DNA from: Pseudomonadota bacterium | Lineage (GTDB): Bacteria; Pseudomonadota; Gammaproteobacteria; Magnimaribacterales; D2472 | NCBI GenBank assembly: GCA_028404565.1 | Contig: JAOOBR010000004.1 | Location: 1-64,000 of the forward strand | DNA length: 64,000 nt | Direction of reading: 5' to 3' | Shown here: positions 39,129 through 49,170 of the stretch, piece after piece | How positions within the stretch are numbered: position 1 is the first letter of the stretch | Layout of the letters: each line of letters starts with the position of its first letter | The notes under the pieces: model-generated | What the model saw: only the letters and a program-made list of their open reading frames with translations | Databases searched by the model: none | What the model was told of the DNA's origin: nothing | Position numbers and translations under genes: made by a program

Positions 39129-40223
39129 ATGCCTCAAAAAAATAATCTTTTAGGACTTACTCGTGAAGAACTCCAAGATTATTTGATTTCTCTTGATGAA
39201 AAACCATACCGCGGTCTACAAATATTTGAATGGATTCATAATAGAGGTGTTATAGATTTTGATTCCATGACAAATTTAGGTAGAGATTTAATTAGAAAAC
39301 TTAACCTCAATTCAGTCATAAAAGTTCCTGAGGTAGTTAATGTAAGCACTTCGTCAGAGGGCACAAAAAAGTTTCTTTTAAAATTAGATAATGATTCTTT
39401 TATTGAAATGGTGAAAATACCTGAAAAAAAAAGACAAACCCTTTGCATCTCTTCACAAGCAGGTTGTGCCTTGCAATGTACTTTTTGTGCTACTGGGTAT
39501 CATGGGTTTAAAAGAAACTTAACCTCTGCAGAAATCATTAGTCAGCTGTGGCTAGCAAATTATTATGAAGATAATTCAGGAAGAATTTCAAATGTAGTCT
39601 TCATGGGAATGGGAGAGCCTTTGATGAATACTGAGAATGTCCTTAAAACTATCAAAATAATGCAAGATCAGAAATGTTACTCTTTATCCAAGAGAAGAAT
39701 TACTTTAAGTACATCTGGAATAGTTCCAGAGATAGAAGCTATAACTGGAAAAACAGATGTTTCTTTAGCTATTTCATTGCATGCATCAAATGATGATCTT
39801 AGGAATAAGATCGTTCCAATCAATAAAAAATATCCTATTAAGGATTTATTAGCCAGCTCCAAAAGGTATTTGAACTCACTAAATAGTAAATCCCACATAA
39901 CAATTGAATATATTCTTATAAATAATGTAAATGATTCGATTGAGGATGCGTTTAATTTAGTAAATTTATTGTCAGATTTAAAATGTAAAATAAATCTAAT
40001 ACCATTTAATCCCTTTCCTGAGTCTGATTATGAAAGATCAACTAACGAAAAAGTTAAGGCTTTCAAAGATTATCTAATTGAGCATAATTTTATCGCTACA
40101 GTAAGAGTCACAAGAGGTGATGAAATTGATGGAGCTTGTGGGCAGTTAGTTGGAAAGTTGATAAATCCAATTGGCTCTAAAAAGCTGAAGAATAAGCAAA
40201 TCATAGCCCAAAACCTCCATTAA
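39129..40223 (+). CDS. rlmN: 23S rRNA/tRNA A2-C2 methyltransferase RlmN
   Basis: Radical SAM motif CALQCTFCATGYHGF; NVVFMGMGEPLMN; VTRGDEIDGACGQL. Confidence 0.97.
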   Translation: MPQKNNLLGLTREELQDYLISLDEKPYRGLQIFEWIHNRGVIDFDSMTNLGRDLIRKLNLNSVIKVPEVVNVSTSSEGTKKFLLKLDNDSFIEMVKIPEKKRQTLCISSQAGCALQCTFCATGYHGFKRNLTSAEIISQLWLANYYEDNSGRISNVVFMGMGEPLMNTENVLKTIKIMQDQKCYSLSKRRITLSTSGIVPEIEAITGKTDVSLAISLHASNDDLRNKIVPINKKYPIKDLLASSKRYLNSLNSKSHITIEYILINNVNDSIEDAFNLVNLLSDLKCKINLIPFNPFPESDYERSTNEKVKAFKDYLIEHNFIATVRVTRGDEIDGACGQLVGKLINPIGSKKLKNKQIIAQNLH

Positions 40224-40290
40224 TTTTTATCTTATTGCTTCGGATTATTTTGTAACTAACATATACTACTTTTTAAATTTATAAAAAATC

Positions 40291-41388
40291 GTGACTAATT
40301 GGATAAAAAGAAAACCTACTAAACTTGTGACGGTTGGTAATGTTAAAGTTGGGGATTCAAATCCAATTTCCGTGCAGTCCATGACAAACACAAATACATG
40401 TGATGTGAATGGAACAATCAATCAAATTAATAGTCTTGTTGCGGCTGGAGCAGATATTGTCAGAGTATCGGTACCAGATAAAGATTCGGCATCAGCATTT
40501 AAAAAAATTAAAAAAGCTGTATCAATTCCTCTTGTCGCTGATATTCATTTTGATTATATGCTTGCTATAGAGGTTGCAGATTCAGCAGATTGTTTAAGGA
40601 TCAACCCTGGGAATATTGGTAAAGAGAAAAAGGTGATAGAGGTTATTAATGCTGCAAAGCATAATGGAGTTCCAATAAGGGTTGGTGTAAATGCAGGCTC
40701 TCTTGAGAAAGACCTTCAAAAGAAGTATGGAGAACCAAACTCAGATGCTTTAGTTGAATCGGCACAAAGGCATATTGATATTCTTGCAAAACACGATTTT
40801 GATCACTATAAAATGAGTCTTAAGGCATCTAATATTGAAATGACCGTTGATGCATATAGGAAAATATCAAATCTAATAGATCAGCCTCTTCATTTGGGGA
40901 TTACCGAGGCCGGAAGCTTCAGGGGAGGAACTGTAAAATCTTCAATTGGTGTTGGAATGTTGTTGTCTGAAGGTATTGGAGACACCATTAGAATATCCCT
41001 TGCATCAGATCCCGTTGATGAAATAAAGGTTGGGTGGGATATTCTAAAAAGTCTTAATCTCAGAAGTAGAGGCGTAAAAATAATTGCTTGCCCAAGCTGC
41101 TCTAGGCAGAATTTTAATGTTATTGAGGTAGTTAATGAGCTTGAATCAAGATTTGAGGATATTTCAGAAGACTTAGAGGTAGCGATAATTGGATGTTATG
41201 TAAACGGTCCAGGAGAATCTAAAGCAGCTGACATAGGTCTCACAGGAGCAAGTCCAAATAATCTTTTGTATATTAATGGGCTACCCTCTAAAAAACTCAC
41301 AAATGAAGAGCTTGTAGATGAAATAGAGTCACAGGTAAGAGATAAAATTAATTCATCATCATCTGATACAATTATTGCAAGAGGATAA
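40291..41388 (+). CDS. ispG: 4-hydroxy-3-methylbut-2-enyl diphosphate synthase; GTG start
   Basis: [63 protein letters not shown]. Confidence 0.97.
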   Translation: MTNWIKRKPTKLVTVGNVKVGDSNPISVQSMTNTNTCDVNGTINQINSLVAAGADIVRVSVPDKDSASAFKKIKKAVSIPLVADIHFDYMLAIEVADSADCLRINPGNIGKEKKVIEVINAAKHNGVPIRVGVNAGSLEKDLQKKYGEPNSDALVESAQRHIDILAKHDFDHYKMSLKASNIEMTVDAYRKISNLIDQPLHLGITEAGSFRGGTVKSSIGVGMLLSEGIGDTIRISLASDPVDEIKVGWDILKSLNLRSRGVKIIACPSCSRQNFNVIEVVNELESRFEDISEDLEVAIIGCYVNGPGESKAADIGLTGASPNNLLYINGLPSKKLTNEELVDEIESQVRDKINSSSSDTIIARG

Positions 41389-41389
41389 T

Positions 41390-42637
41390 ATGGATAAAAT
41401 AAGCTCAATCAGAGGGATGCCTGATGTTTTCGAATCTGATACAAATTATCTTGCAGAATTAAACGAAGTACTAAGTAAAATATTCCTTTCTCATAATCTT
41501 AATGAGGTAAATACTCCAATTTTAGAACAAACAGAACTATTTGTTAGATCCACTGGGGTAACATCAGATATTGTAAATAAAGAAATTTACAGTTTTAACG
41601 ATCGCAATGAACAAAGTCTTTCATTAAGACCGGAAGGAACAGCTGGTGTAGTAAGATCAATAGTACAAAAGAAACTTGATAATGCTGAGCATAAACTTTG
41701 GTATCAAGGCCCAATGTTTAGATATGAAAGACCACAAAAAGGAAGATTTAGGCAGTTCAATCAAGCTGGAGTTGAATTGCTTGGATTTGAAGAAGGCTCT
41801 TCAGATTTAGAGATTATTTCGATAGTTTGCGATATTTTTATTGAATTAGAGCTTGAAGACGCAGTTTTAAGAATTAATCATCTAGGAGATAAAGATACCA
41901 AAGAAAAATTTTTATCAGAACTGCTAAGGTATTTGAAAAGTTACAAGGGTAATCTTAATGAAAATGATAAAGAAAAACTTAACAAAAATCCCCTGAGATT
42001 ACTTGATTCAAAAGATGTAGATTTAAAGGAATTTCTTGATAAAGGCCCAAAAATCATAGATTTTCTCTCGCCCGAACAGCTAAATCTTCTTGATAAGATT
42101 CAAAGTATTTTTGGTAAATATGTTGAAATTGAGTTAGATAGCTCCTTGGTAAGAGGACTTGATTATTATACTGGACTTGTATTTGAGGCAGTCTCTTCAA
42201 ACCTAGGTGCGCAAGACTCTTTCTTGGGAGGGGGTAGATATGATGATCTATCAAAAGACCTTGGCGGCAAAGAAATGCCTGCTATCGGCTTTGCTATCGG
42301 GCTTGAAAGATTAAATCTCATAAAGAAGCATAAGAATATCAAATCCAATAAAGTAATTTCTTTTGTCACAACCTCTAGCAAAATGAATGCTTTAGCATTT
42401 AAAATAGCACAACTTTTGAGAAGTCATAATTATGATATTCGACTTGAAACGAATTTCACTGATGCAAGTCTCAAAGCAAAACTTAGAAAGGCAAGCAAGC
42501 TTGGTGCTAAATTTGTATTTATAATGGGAGAAGAAGAATTTGAATCTGACACTATAACTGTTAAGTCATTTGATGAAGACGGCTACCAAGTAAACATGAG
42601 TTTTGATGAGATTCTTGATTTTTATAAAGATATTTAA
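41390..42637 (+). CDS. hisS: Histidyl-tRNA synthetase
   Basis: SIRGMPDVF; SLRPEGTAGVVR; MFRYERPQKGRFRQFNQ; LVRGLDYYTGLVFE; ATG at 41390. Confidence 0.97.
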   Translation: MDKISSIRGMPDVFESDTNYLAELNEVLSKIFLSHNLNEVNTPILEQTELFVRSTGVTSDIVNKEIYSFNDRNEQSLSLRPEGTAGVVRSIVQKKLDNAEHKLWYQGPMFRYERPQKGRFRQFNQAGVELLGFEEGSSDLEIISIVCDIFIELELEDAVLRINHLGDKDTKEKFLSELLRYLKSYKGNLNENDKEKLNKNPLRLLDSKDVDLKEFLDKGPKIIDFLSPEQLNLLDKIQSIFGKYVEIELDSSLVRGLDYYTGLVFEAVSSNLGAQDSFLGGGRYDDLSKDLGGKEMPAIGFAIGLERLNLIKKHKNIKSNKVISFVTTSSKMNALAFKIAQLLRSHNYDIRLETNFTDASLKAKLRKASKLGAKFVFIMGEEEFESDTITVKSFDEDGYQVNMSFDEILDFYKDI

Positions 42638-42648
42638 ATAAATTTAAA

Positions 42649-43281
42649 ATGGTTACAGTTAGAAGCGACGAAGAGAGAGTTCAGTCAATAATTAACTTCT
42701 TTAAAGATTATAAGTTTTATATTCTTGCAGTTATTTTGGTTTCAGCAATTTTAGTTGGCGGATATTTCTTTTCAAAAAGCGTTAAATCAAATCAGATTCA
42801 GGCTGCAAAAGTGCTTTATGAGGATTGGCAGGAAACCCAAGTTGAGGAAGATAGAGAACAACTTTTTCAAAATTTAACTGAAAGCTATTCTGATACAGGC
42901 TATTCACATTTAGCTCTGTTAAAAAGGGGATCTGATCTAGCAAAAGAAAATAATTTGGAGGAAAGTCTAGATATTTTTTATCAACTTAAAGAGAATAGTG
43001 ATGGTTTTTTTGGCAATAATCTTATGAATGGTATAGCAAGAACCAATATTGCGCGCATTTCAATTGCTCTAGGAAACTTTGAAGATGCCCTTGCAGTTCT
43101 TGAAAAATATTCAAATGACGAAGATGCTTATACTCATGAGCTTAAAGGTGATGCTCTCAGTGGAGTTGGCAATGACGATTTAGCTCTTCAACAGTATCAG
43201 AGCGCATTCGAAAAATATACAGATAACGGATTAAGAAATCTCGTAGAATTAAAAATAAATAACCTAAATACAAATGAATAA
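42649..43281 (+). CDS. yfgM: YfgM-like TPR membrane protein
   Basis: Single N-terminal TM plus TPR-like; between hisS and bamB. Confidence 0.85.
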   Translation: MVTVRSDEERVQSIINFFKDYKFYILAVILVSAILVGGYFFSKSVKSNQIQAAKVLYEDWQETQVEEDREQLFQNLTESYSDTGYSHLALLKRGSDLAKENNLEESLDIFYQLKENSDGFFGNNLMNGIARTNIARISIALGNFEDALAVLEKYSNDEDAYTHELKGDALSGVGNDDLALQQYQSAFEKYTDNGLRNLVELKINNLNTNE

Positions 43282-44413
43282 AATATTCTCACTAATCTTA
43301 ATATTATCAATAAGCTCATGTTCTTCTATTGCCTTTTGGCAATCAGATGAAATTGATCCTGATGAGCCTAGAGAACTTGTAGATTTTAATGAGAGATTTG
43401 AGTTTACTGAAAATTGGGAAAAAAAGTTTAAAGGAGAGAATAATCTAAATAATTTCATACCTGCTTTTTCAGGTGGCAGTTTATTTTTTGTTGACCAAGA
43501 GGGCAATGTTTCAAATATGGATATCGAATCTGGAGAAGTCCTTTGGGAGACCGAACTAGAAACAACAATTAGTGCTGGCATTGTGGCTGGATTTGGTAAA
43601 TTATTTTTATCTGATGATCAAGGTAACTTGATCTCTCTTGATCAAGAAGATGGCTCTATTCTGTGGAAATCTTTTGCAGGCGGGGAAGTTCTGGCTAATG
43701 TTGATGTTGATGCTGGCCTGGTTATTGTAAAAACAGCAAGCGGCTTTTTAAATGCCTTTAATATTGAGACGGGTTCTGAAGTGTGGTCATATAGATCAGT
43801 AGCGCCTAATCTTACTGTTAGAGGTAGCAGCTCCCCAGTTATAAATGACAATATAGTTTATGCAACCTTTGATAATGGAAGAATTGGAGCATTTAATCTT
43901 AAAACTGGCTTACCTATATGGGATGGGGCAATATCTTTCACAGAAGGAGTCTCTGAGTTAGATAACTTAATAGATGCTGACTCATCTCCTGTTCTTGAGG
44001 GTAGCAGAATTTATACTGTAAATTTCCAAGGAAACTTATCAGTTTTCGATGCTGCTCAAAGAAGAATGGTTTGGGAATCTAAAGAGTCATCTTTCTATGA
44101 GCCATTTATTCTTAGAGGAGTTCTAGGAATAATTTCTGCTGACTCAAAAATATCTACCTATTCGTCAAGAACTTTCGAGGACTCTTGGAAGCTTGAAGAA
44201 TATGTCCTGAGAGAGCTCTCAAATCCTGAAACATTTAAAGGATATATTCTAGTGGGAGATCTTGAGGGTTATATTCATGCTATAGATCCACTTACTGGTA
44301 TTACTGTAGCTAGAAAGAAAGTATCTCGAAACAAAATTACAACTTTAATTAGCCGCTCAGATTCTTTTTATGCAATTGATGAAAAGATGAGACTTTTTAG
44401 TCTAAGTTTTTAG
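43274..44413 (+). CDS. bamB: Outer membrane assembly lipoprotein BamB
   Basis: Lipobox SISSCSS; PQQ-like beta-propeller repeats (GEVLWETEL, GSILWKSFAGGEVLANV, GRIGAFNLKTGLPIWD). Confidence 0.94.
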   Translation: MNKIFSLILILSISSCSSIAFWQSDEIDPDEPRELVDFNERFEFTENWEKKFKGENNLNNFIPAFSGGSLFFVDQEGNVSNMDIESGEVLWETELETTISAGIVAGFGKLFLSDDQGNLISLDQEDGSILWKSFAGGEVLANVDVDAGLVIVKTASGFLNAFNIETGSEVWSYRSVAPNLTVRGSSSPVINDNIVYATFDNGRIGAFNLKTGLPIWDGAISFTEGVSELDNLIDADSSPVLEGSRIYTVNFQGNLSVFDAAQRRMVWESKESSFYEPFILRGVLGIISADSKISTYSSRTFEDSWKLEEYVLRELSNPETFKGYILVGDLEGYIHAIDPLTGITVARKKVSRNKITTLISRSDSFYAIDEKMRLFSLSF

Positions 44414-44427
44414 AATGGGTTTCAGTC

Positions 44428-45819
44428 ATGTTAAATACAGTTGCAATTATTGGCAGGCCAAATGTAGGCAAATCTACTCTTTTTAATAAACTTACTAAAT
44501 CTAGAAGCGCAATAGTTTCAAACTTCTCTGGACTAACAAAGGACAGAAATTATGGCTTGTTGTCTATAGGAGATAGCAAAACTTTCTTAATTGATACAGG
44601 AGGAATTGACTCTAGCAAAAAAGAAAGTATTGAGAATGAAATATCTGAGCAAGCATGGATAGCAGTTGATGAGTCTTCCTTAGTTTTATTTGTTATCGAT
44701 GGATCTGAAGAATTGACTAACCTTGACTCAAAAATTTTAGAGAATCTAAGAAAAAGAAATAAAAAATTTATTGCGATTTTAAATAAAAATGACAAAAAAA
44801 ATGTTTCAAATGCGTCCTTTGATTTATCTCAAAAAGGAATAAAGGATTCAATATCGATTAGCGCAGAGCATTCAATTGGACTGGATGAATTAAAAAAGTA
44901 TTTAAAATCAAATATTGCAGAAAATATTTCTGATACTGAAGAGGGCAATTCACCAAAGATTTCGATTATTGGTAGACCAAATGCTGGTAAATCTACTTTA
45001 ATTAACTCTTTATCGTTAAAAGATAGAGTAATTGTCTCTCCTTTAGCAGGGACCACAATTGACGCAATCAATGTGCCAATCGAATTTGGCGAAATGAAAT
45101 ATGAACTATTTGATACAGCTGGAATAAGAAAAGGATATAAAACAAAAACTAATATTGAATATTTCTCTTATGTAAGAGCCATGCATGCTGCTTCTGAATC
45201 AGATATAACTATTCTTTTAATAGATGCTGATTCTGGTCTTGTTGATCAGGATCTAAAAATTTTATCTATGATAGAAAAATTTGGTAAACCAATCATACTT
45301 GCCATAAATAAGATCGATTTACTGAGTAGAAAAAAAATGAAAGAGTTTTTTGATAATAAGAAAATGGAGAAGAGGTTTTTTGAAGATTTGAAGCTTGTAA
45401 AAATTTCAGCATTGAAGGGCAAAGGTTTTAAGAAGCTCTTTAAAGAAATTGATGATACTCTTCAAAAATCAGTAACAAAATTTACAACCTCAAAACTTAA
45501 TAGGATCTTAAAACGAGTTATTGAGGAGAGATCGCCACCCTCAGTCTCTGGAAAATCGCTAAAATTTAGATACATACATTTTGCAGGAATTAACCCAACA
45601 ACATTGGTGATTCATTCATCTCAGGATAAAAAGTTACCTGCAAACTATAAGAAATATATTTATAATTCTTTTAAAAAATATCTTGATCTTAAGAGCATTC
45701 AACTAAAGATAATATTTAGGAAATCTGATAATCCATATAAAGGTAAAAATACTCTTACTGAAAGGCAAATTAAGAAACGTAAGAGACTATTATCTTTTGT
45801 TAAAAAAGCTAAGAAATAA
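44428..45819 (+). CDS. der: GTPase Der (EngA)
   Basis: Two G domains: IIGRPNVGKSTLFNKL and IIGRPNAGKSTLINSL; FDTAGIRKG. Confidence 0.98.
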   Translation: MLNTVAIIGRPNVGKSTLFNKLTKSRSAIVSNFSGLTKDRNYGLLSIGDSKTFLIDTGGIDSSKKESIENEISEQAWIAVDESSLVLFVIDGSEELTNLDSKILENLRKRNKKFIAILNKNDKKNVSNASFDLSQKGIKDSISISAEHSIGLDELKKYLKSNIAENISDTEEGNSPKISIIGRPNAGKSTLINSLSLKDRVIVSPLAGTTIDAINVPIEFGEMKYELFDTAGIRKGYKTKTNIEYFSYVRAMHAASESDITILLIDADSGLVDQDLKILSMIEKFGKPIILAINKIDLLSRKKMKEFFDNKKMEKRFFEDLKLVKISALKGKGFKKLFKEIDDTLQKSVTKFTTSKLNRILKRVIEERSPPSVSGKSLKFRYIHFAGINPTTLVIHSSQDKKLPANYKKYIYNSFKKYLDLKSIQLKIIFRKSDNPYKGKNTLTERQIKKRKRLLSFVKKAKK

Positions 45820-45891
45820 AGTATTAATTTATAGTCTTTTACGTATAATTAATGCATTAAAGGAAAGTATTAGTAAACATTTGTCCACTCT

Positions 45892-46278
45892 ATGAATACA
45901 GACCACCGCCCGGTTTATATAGATCTTCGTAAGATAAATCTCCCTGTCTCTGCTTTAATCTCTATTACGCACAGATTATCTGGTATGTATGTTTTTTTTA
46001 TAACTTTGCCACTGATGCTTGCATTAATATTTTTTTCTACTGAAAGCGAAGATTCATTTAATAACTTGTCATTATTTTTGAAGGATTATAAATTTATTTT
46101 AGGTCTAATCGTTTTAAGTTTTTGTATTCTCTGGTATCACATTCTTTCGGGAGTAAGGCACTTAATAATGGATGCTCACATAGGAGAATCACTTATTGCT
46201 TCAAAGTATTCTGCAATATTTACTATTTCCCTATGGATTATTACTACTTCTTTTGTATTTTGGAGAATCTTTTCATGA
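45892..46278 (+). CDS. sdhC: Succinate dehydrogenase cytochrome b556 subunit
   Basis: RPVYIDLRKINLPVSALISITHRLSGMYVF; WYHILSGVRHLIMDAHIGE. Confidence 0.94.
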   Translation: MNTDHRPVYIDLRKINLPVSALISITHRLSGMYVFFITLPLMLALIFFSTESEDSFNNLSLFLKDYKFILGLIVLSFCILWYHILSGVRHLIMDAHIGESLIASKYSAIFTISLWIITTSFVFWRIFS

Positions 46279-46640
46279 AGGGATCAACAATTTGGTATCT
46301 TCAAAGGACTAGTGCAATAATTAATTTAATTTATATTGTTTATGTTTTTTACTTTATTTGCTCCACAGAATTAACATTCGAGGCTTGGAGTAATTTCTTT
46401 TATTCCTCCATTATGATTTTTCTTACATTGTGCTTTTTTGCATCAGTTATTATTCACTCATTTATCGGCCTATGGACTGTTGGAACTGATTACCTTACAA
46501 GAAGAACAATTGGATTCTTGAGCTACAGAATTTCTAAATATGCTGATACTTTTAGGTCTATTTATACTGTTGTTTTTTCAATATTTGGACTTAGTTATTT
46601 AATAGTATCTTTAACAATTATTTTTAATAATTTTTTATGA
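46275..46640 (+). CDS. sdhD: Succinate dehydrogenase membrane anchor subunit
   Basis: [18 protein letters not shown], three TMs, [19 protein letters not shown] at 46275 overlapping sdhC stop. Confidence 0.9.
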   Translation: MKGSTIWYLQRTSAIINLIYIVYVFYFICSTELTFEAWSNFFYSSIMIFLTLCFFASVIIHSFIGLWTVGTDYLTRRTIGFLSYRISKYADTFRSIYTVVFSIFGLSYLIVSLTIIFNNFL

Positions 46641-48427
46641 ATAAAGTAATTAATATCTCAAAAAAAAATAACATCAAAGAATTTGATGCACTTATTATTG
46701 GTGGAGGCGGATCAGGGATGAGAACCTCCCTTGAACTAGCCAAATCAGGTCTGAATACAGCTGTTATTTCTAAAGTTTTTCCTACCAGGTCTCATACCGT
46801 CTCGGCTCAAGGTGGAATTACATGTGCAATCCAAAGTGCAGATCCAAATGATGATTGGAGATGGCATATGTACGATACCGTAAAAGGCTCTGACTATATT
46901 GGTGATCAGGATGCTATTGAGTATATGTGCTCAGAGGGACCAAAAGCAGTTTATGAATTAGAGCACATGGGTCTACCATTTTCTCGTTTTGAAAATGGAA
47001 GGATTTATCAAAGACCATTTGGTGGACAATCTAAAGATTTTGGAAAAGGTGGACAGGCAGCTAGAACTTGTGCAGCAGCAGATAGAACAGGTCATGCACT
47101 TCTTCATACTCTCTACCAAAATAATGTTAAAGAGGGAACAAACTTTCTTAATGAATGGTTTGCTGTTGATCTTGTTAAAAATTCAAAGAATGAGATCACT
47201 GGAGTTATAGCTTTTTCTATTGAATCGGGTGAAGTCTGTTATCTTAAAGCTCAGGCAACGGTTCTAGCTACAGGCGGTGCTGGAAGAATATATGCATCTA
47301 CAACAAATGCTTTGATTAATACTGGAGATGGACTTGGAATGACTCTTAGAGCGGGTTTTCCTGCTCAGGATATGGAAATGTGGCAATTTCATCCAACTGG
47401 TATTCATGGTGCAGGGTCTCTTGTAACTGAGGGTTGCAGAGGTGAAGGTGGATATTTAATTAATGCAGATGGTGAGAGGTTTATGGAAAGATATGCTCCA
47501 AATGCTAAGGATCTTGCAGGGAGAGATGTTGTTGCTAGATCAATGGTTATGGAAATACTTGAAGGTAGAGGTTGTGGCCCAGAGAAAGATCATGTTTACT
47601 TGAAACTCGATCATTTGGGTGCAGATGTCCTTAATTCAAAATTACCGGGCATATGCGAGCTTTCAAAAACTTTTGCTCACGTTGATCCTATTAAGGAACC
47701 AATTCCTGTTGTTCCTACATGTCATTACATGATGGGAGGAACTCCAACAAATATTCATGGTCAAGCATTTAGCAGGAATGATGGAAATGATTTCATGGTT
47801 TCAGGGCTTTTCTCTGTTGGGGAGGCTGCATGTGTATCTGTTCATGGTGCTAACAGACTGGGTGGAAACTCTTTATTAGATTTAGTTGTTTTCGGAAGAG
47901 CTGCAGGCAAACATATAAATGAGGAGCTTAAATCTGGTGGTGGCGTAGAAAATGCTTCCAATGAAGATATTGAATTGGCTATGAGCAGGCTAAACAAATT
48001 AAATGAATCTGAATCTGGATACGAGGTTGCTGATGTTAAAAAACAACTCCAAACATGCATGCAGAACTACTTTGGTGTCTTTAGGCGTGGTGAGTTTATG
48101 GAGAAAGGAGTCAAAGAACTTGAGGAGATAAGAGAGAAATCTGAAAACCTTTACTTAAAGGATAAAAGTATTGCTTTCAACACTAACAGAGTTGAAGCAC
48201 TCGAGTTACAGAATCTATTAGAGGTCGCAGAGGCAACAGCTATTTCTGCAATGATGAGAGACGAAAGTAGAGGTGCTCATGCAAGAGATGATTTTCCTGA
48301 AAGAGATGATGAGAATTGGTTATGTCATTCTTTATATGATCCAGTTGAAAAAAAATTGGGCAAAAGAGATGTTAATTTTGTTCCAAAAGAAGTAGAAGCA
48401 TTTCCACCTAAAATGAGGTCTTATTAA
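46637..48427 (+). CDS. sdhA: Succinate dehydrogenase flavoprotein subunit
   Basis: [74 protein letters not shown]. Confidence 0.98.
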   Translation: MNKVINISKKNNIKEFDALIIGGGGSGMRTSLELAKSGLNTAVISKVFPTRSHTVSAQGGITCAIQSADPNDDWRWHMYDTVKGSDYIGDQDAIEYMCSEGPKAVYELEHMGLPFSRFENGRIYQRPFGGQSKDFGKGGQAARTCAAADRTGHALLHTLYQNNVKEGTNFLNEWFAVDLVKNSKNEITGVIAFSIESGEVCYLKAQATVLATGGAGRIYASTTNALINTGDGLGMTLRAGFPAQDMEMWQFHPTGIHGAGSLVTEGCRGEGGYLINADGERFMERYAPNAKDLAGRDVVARSMVMEILEGRGCGPEKDHVYLKLDHLGADVLNSKLPGICELSKTFAHVDPIKEPIPVVPTCHYMMGGTPTNIHGQAFSRNDGNDFMVSGLFSVGEAACVSVHGANRLGGNSLLDLVVFGRAAGKHINEELKSGGGVENASNEDIELAMSRLNKLNESESGYEVADVKKQLQTCMQNYFGVFRRGEFMEKGVKELEEIREKSENLYLKDKSIAFNTNRVEALELQNLLEVAEATAISAMMRDESRGAHARDDFPERDDENWLCHSLYDPVEKKLGKRDVNFVPKEVEAFPPKMRSY

Positions 48428-48428
48428 A

Positions 48429-49166
48429 ATGGAGCTTAGCGTCAGCCTATACAGATATAATCCTGAGCAGGATAAGTTTCCTTATATGAAGAACTATAAG
48501 GTTAAAAAGCCTGAAAAAGATATTATGGTTCTAGATCTTCTTAATATGCTTAAGGAGGATGATGTAACTATTTCTTATAGACGATCATGCCGAGAAGGTG
48601 TGTGCGGATCTGATGGCATGAACATTAATGGTAAAAATGGGCTGGCATGCATTACTCCTTTGTCAGAAGTCTTAAAAGGAAATAAGCTTGAGTTAAGACC
48701 TTTACCTGGTCTTCCTGTTATAAGAGATCTTATAGTAGATATGACTCAATTTTACGAGCAGTATGAAAAGATTAAACCATTTTTGCAGTCTGACTCAGAA
48801 CCACCTGAGCAGGAAAGACTTCAATCCCCTCAAGATAGAGATAAATTAGATGGCTTATATGAATGTATTCTTTGCGCCTGCTGTTCTACAAGTTGTCCAT
48901 CCTTTTGGTGGAATCCTGATAAATTTGTTGGACCAGCTGCACTTCTTCAGGCATATAGATTCCTTGCGGATACAAGAGATACTAAGAAACAAGAGAGATT
49001 AGAAGAATTAGGAGACCCTTTTAGTGTTTATAGGTGTCATGGCATTATGAATTGTGTAAATGTTTGCCCAAAAGGTTTAAATCCAAATAAAGCAATTGGT
49101 GAAATTAAATCAATGCTTTTAACTGGTACTAAAGAGGATAAAATAAAGGTTGTAGGTTTGGAGTGA
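48429..49166 (+). CDS. sdhB: Succinate dehydrogenase iron-sulfur subunit
   Basis: YRRSCREGVCGSDGMNINGKNGLACIT; ECILCACCSTSCPSFWWN; CHGIMNCVNVCPKGLNP. Confidence 0.98.
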   Translation: MELSVSLYRYNPEQDKFPYMKNYKVKKPEKDIMVLDLLNMLKEDDVTISYRRSCREGVCGSDGMNINGKNGLACITPLSEVLKGNKLELRPLPGLPVIRDLIVDMTQFYEQYEKIKPFLQSDSEPPEQERLQSPQDRDKLDGLYECILCACCSTSCPSFWWNPDKFVGPAALLQAYRFLADTRDTKKQERLEELGDPFSVYRCHGIMNCVNVCPKGLNPNKAIGEIKSMLLTGTKEDKIKVVGLE

Positions 49167-49170
49167 GCTG

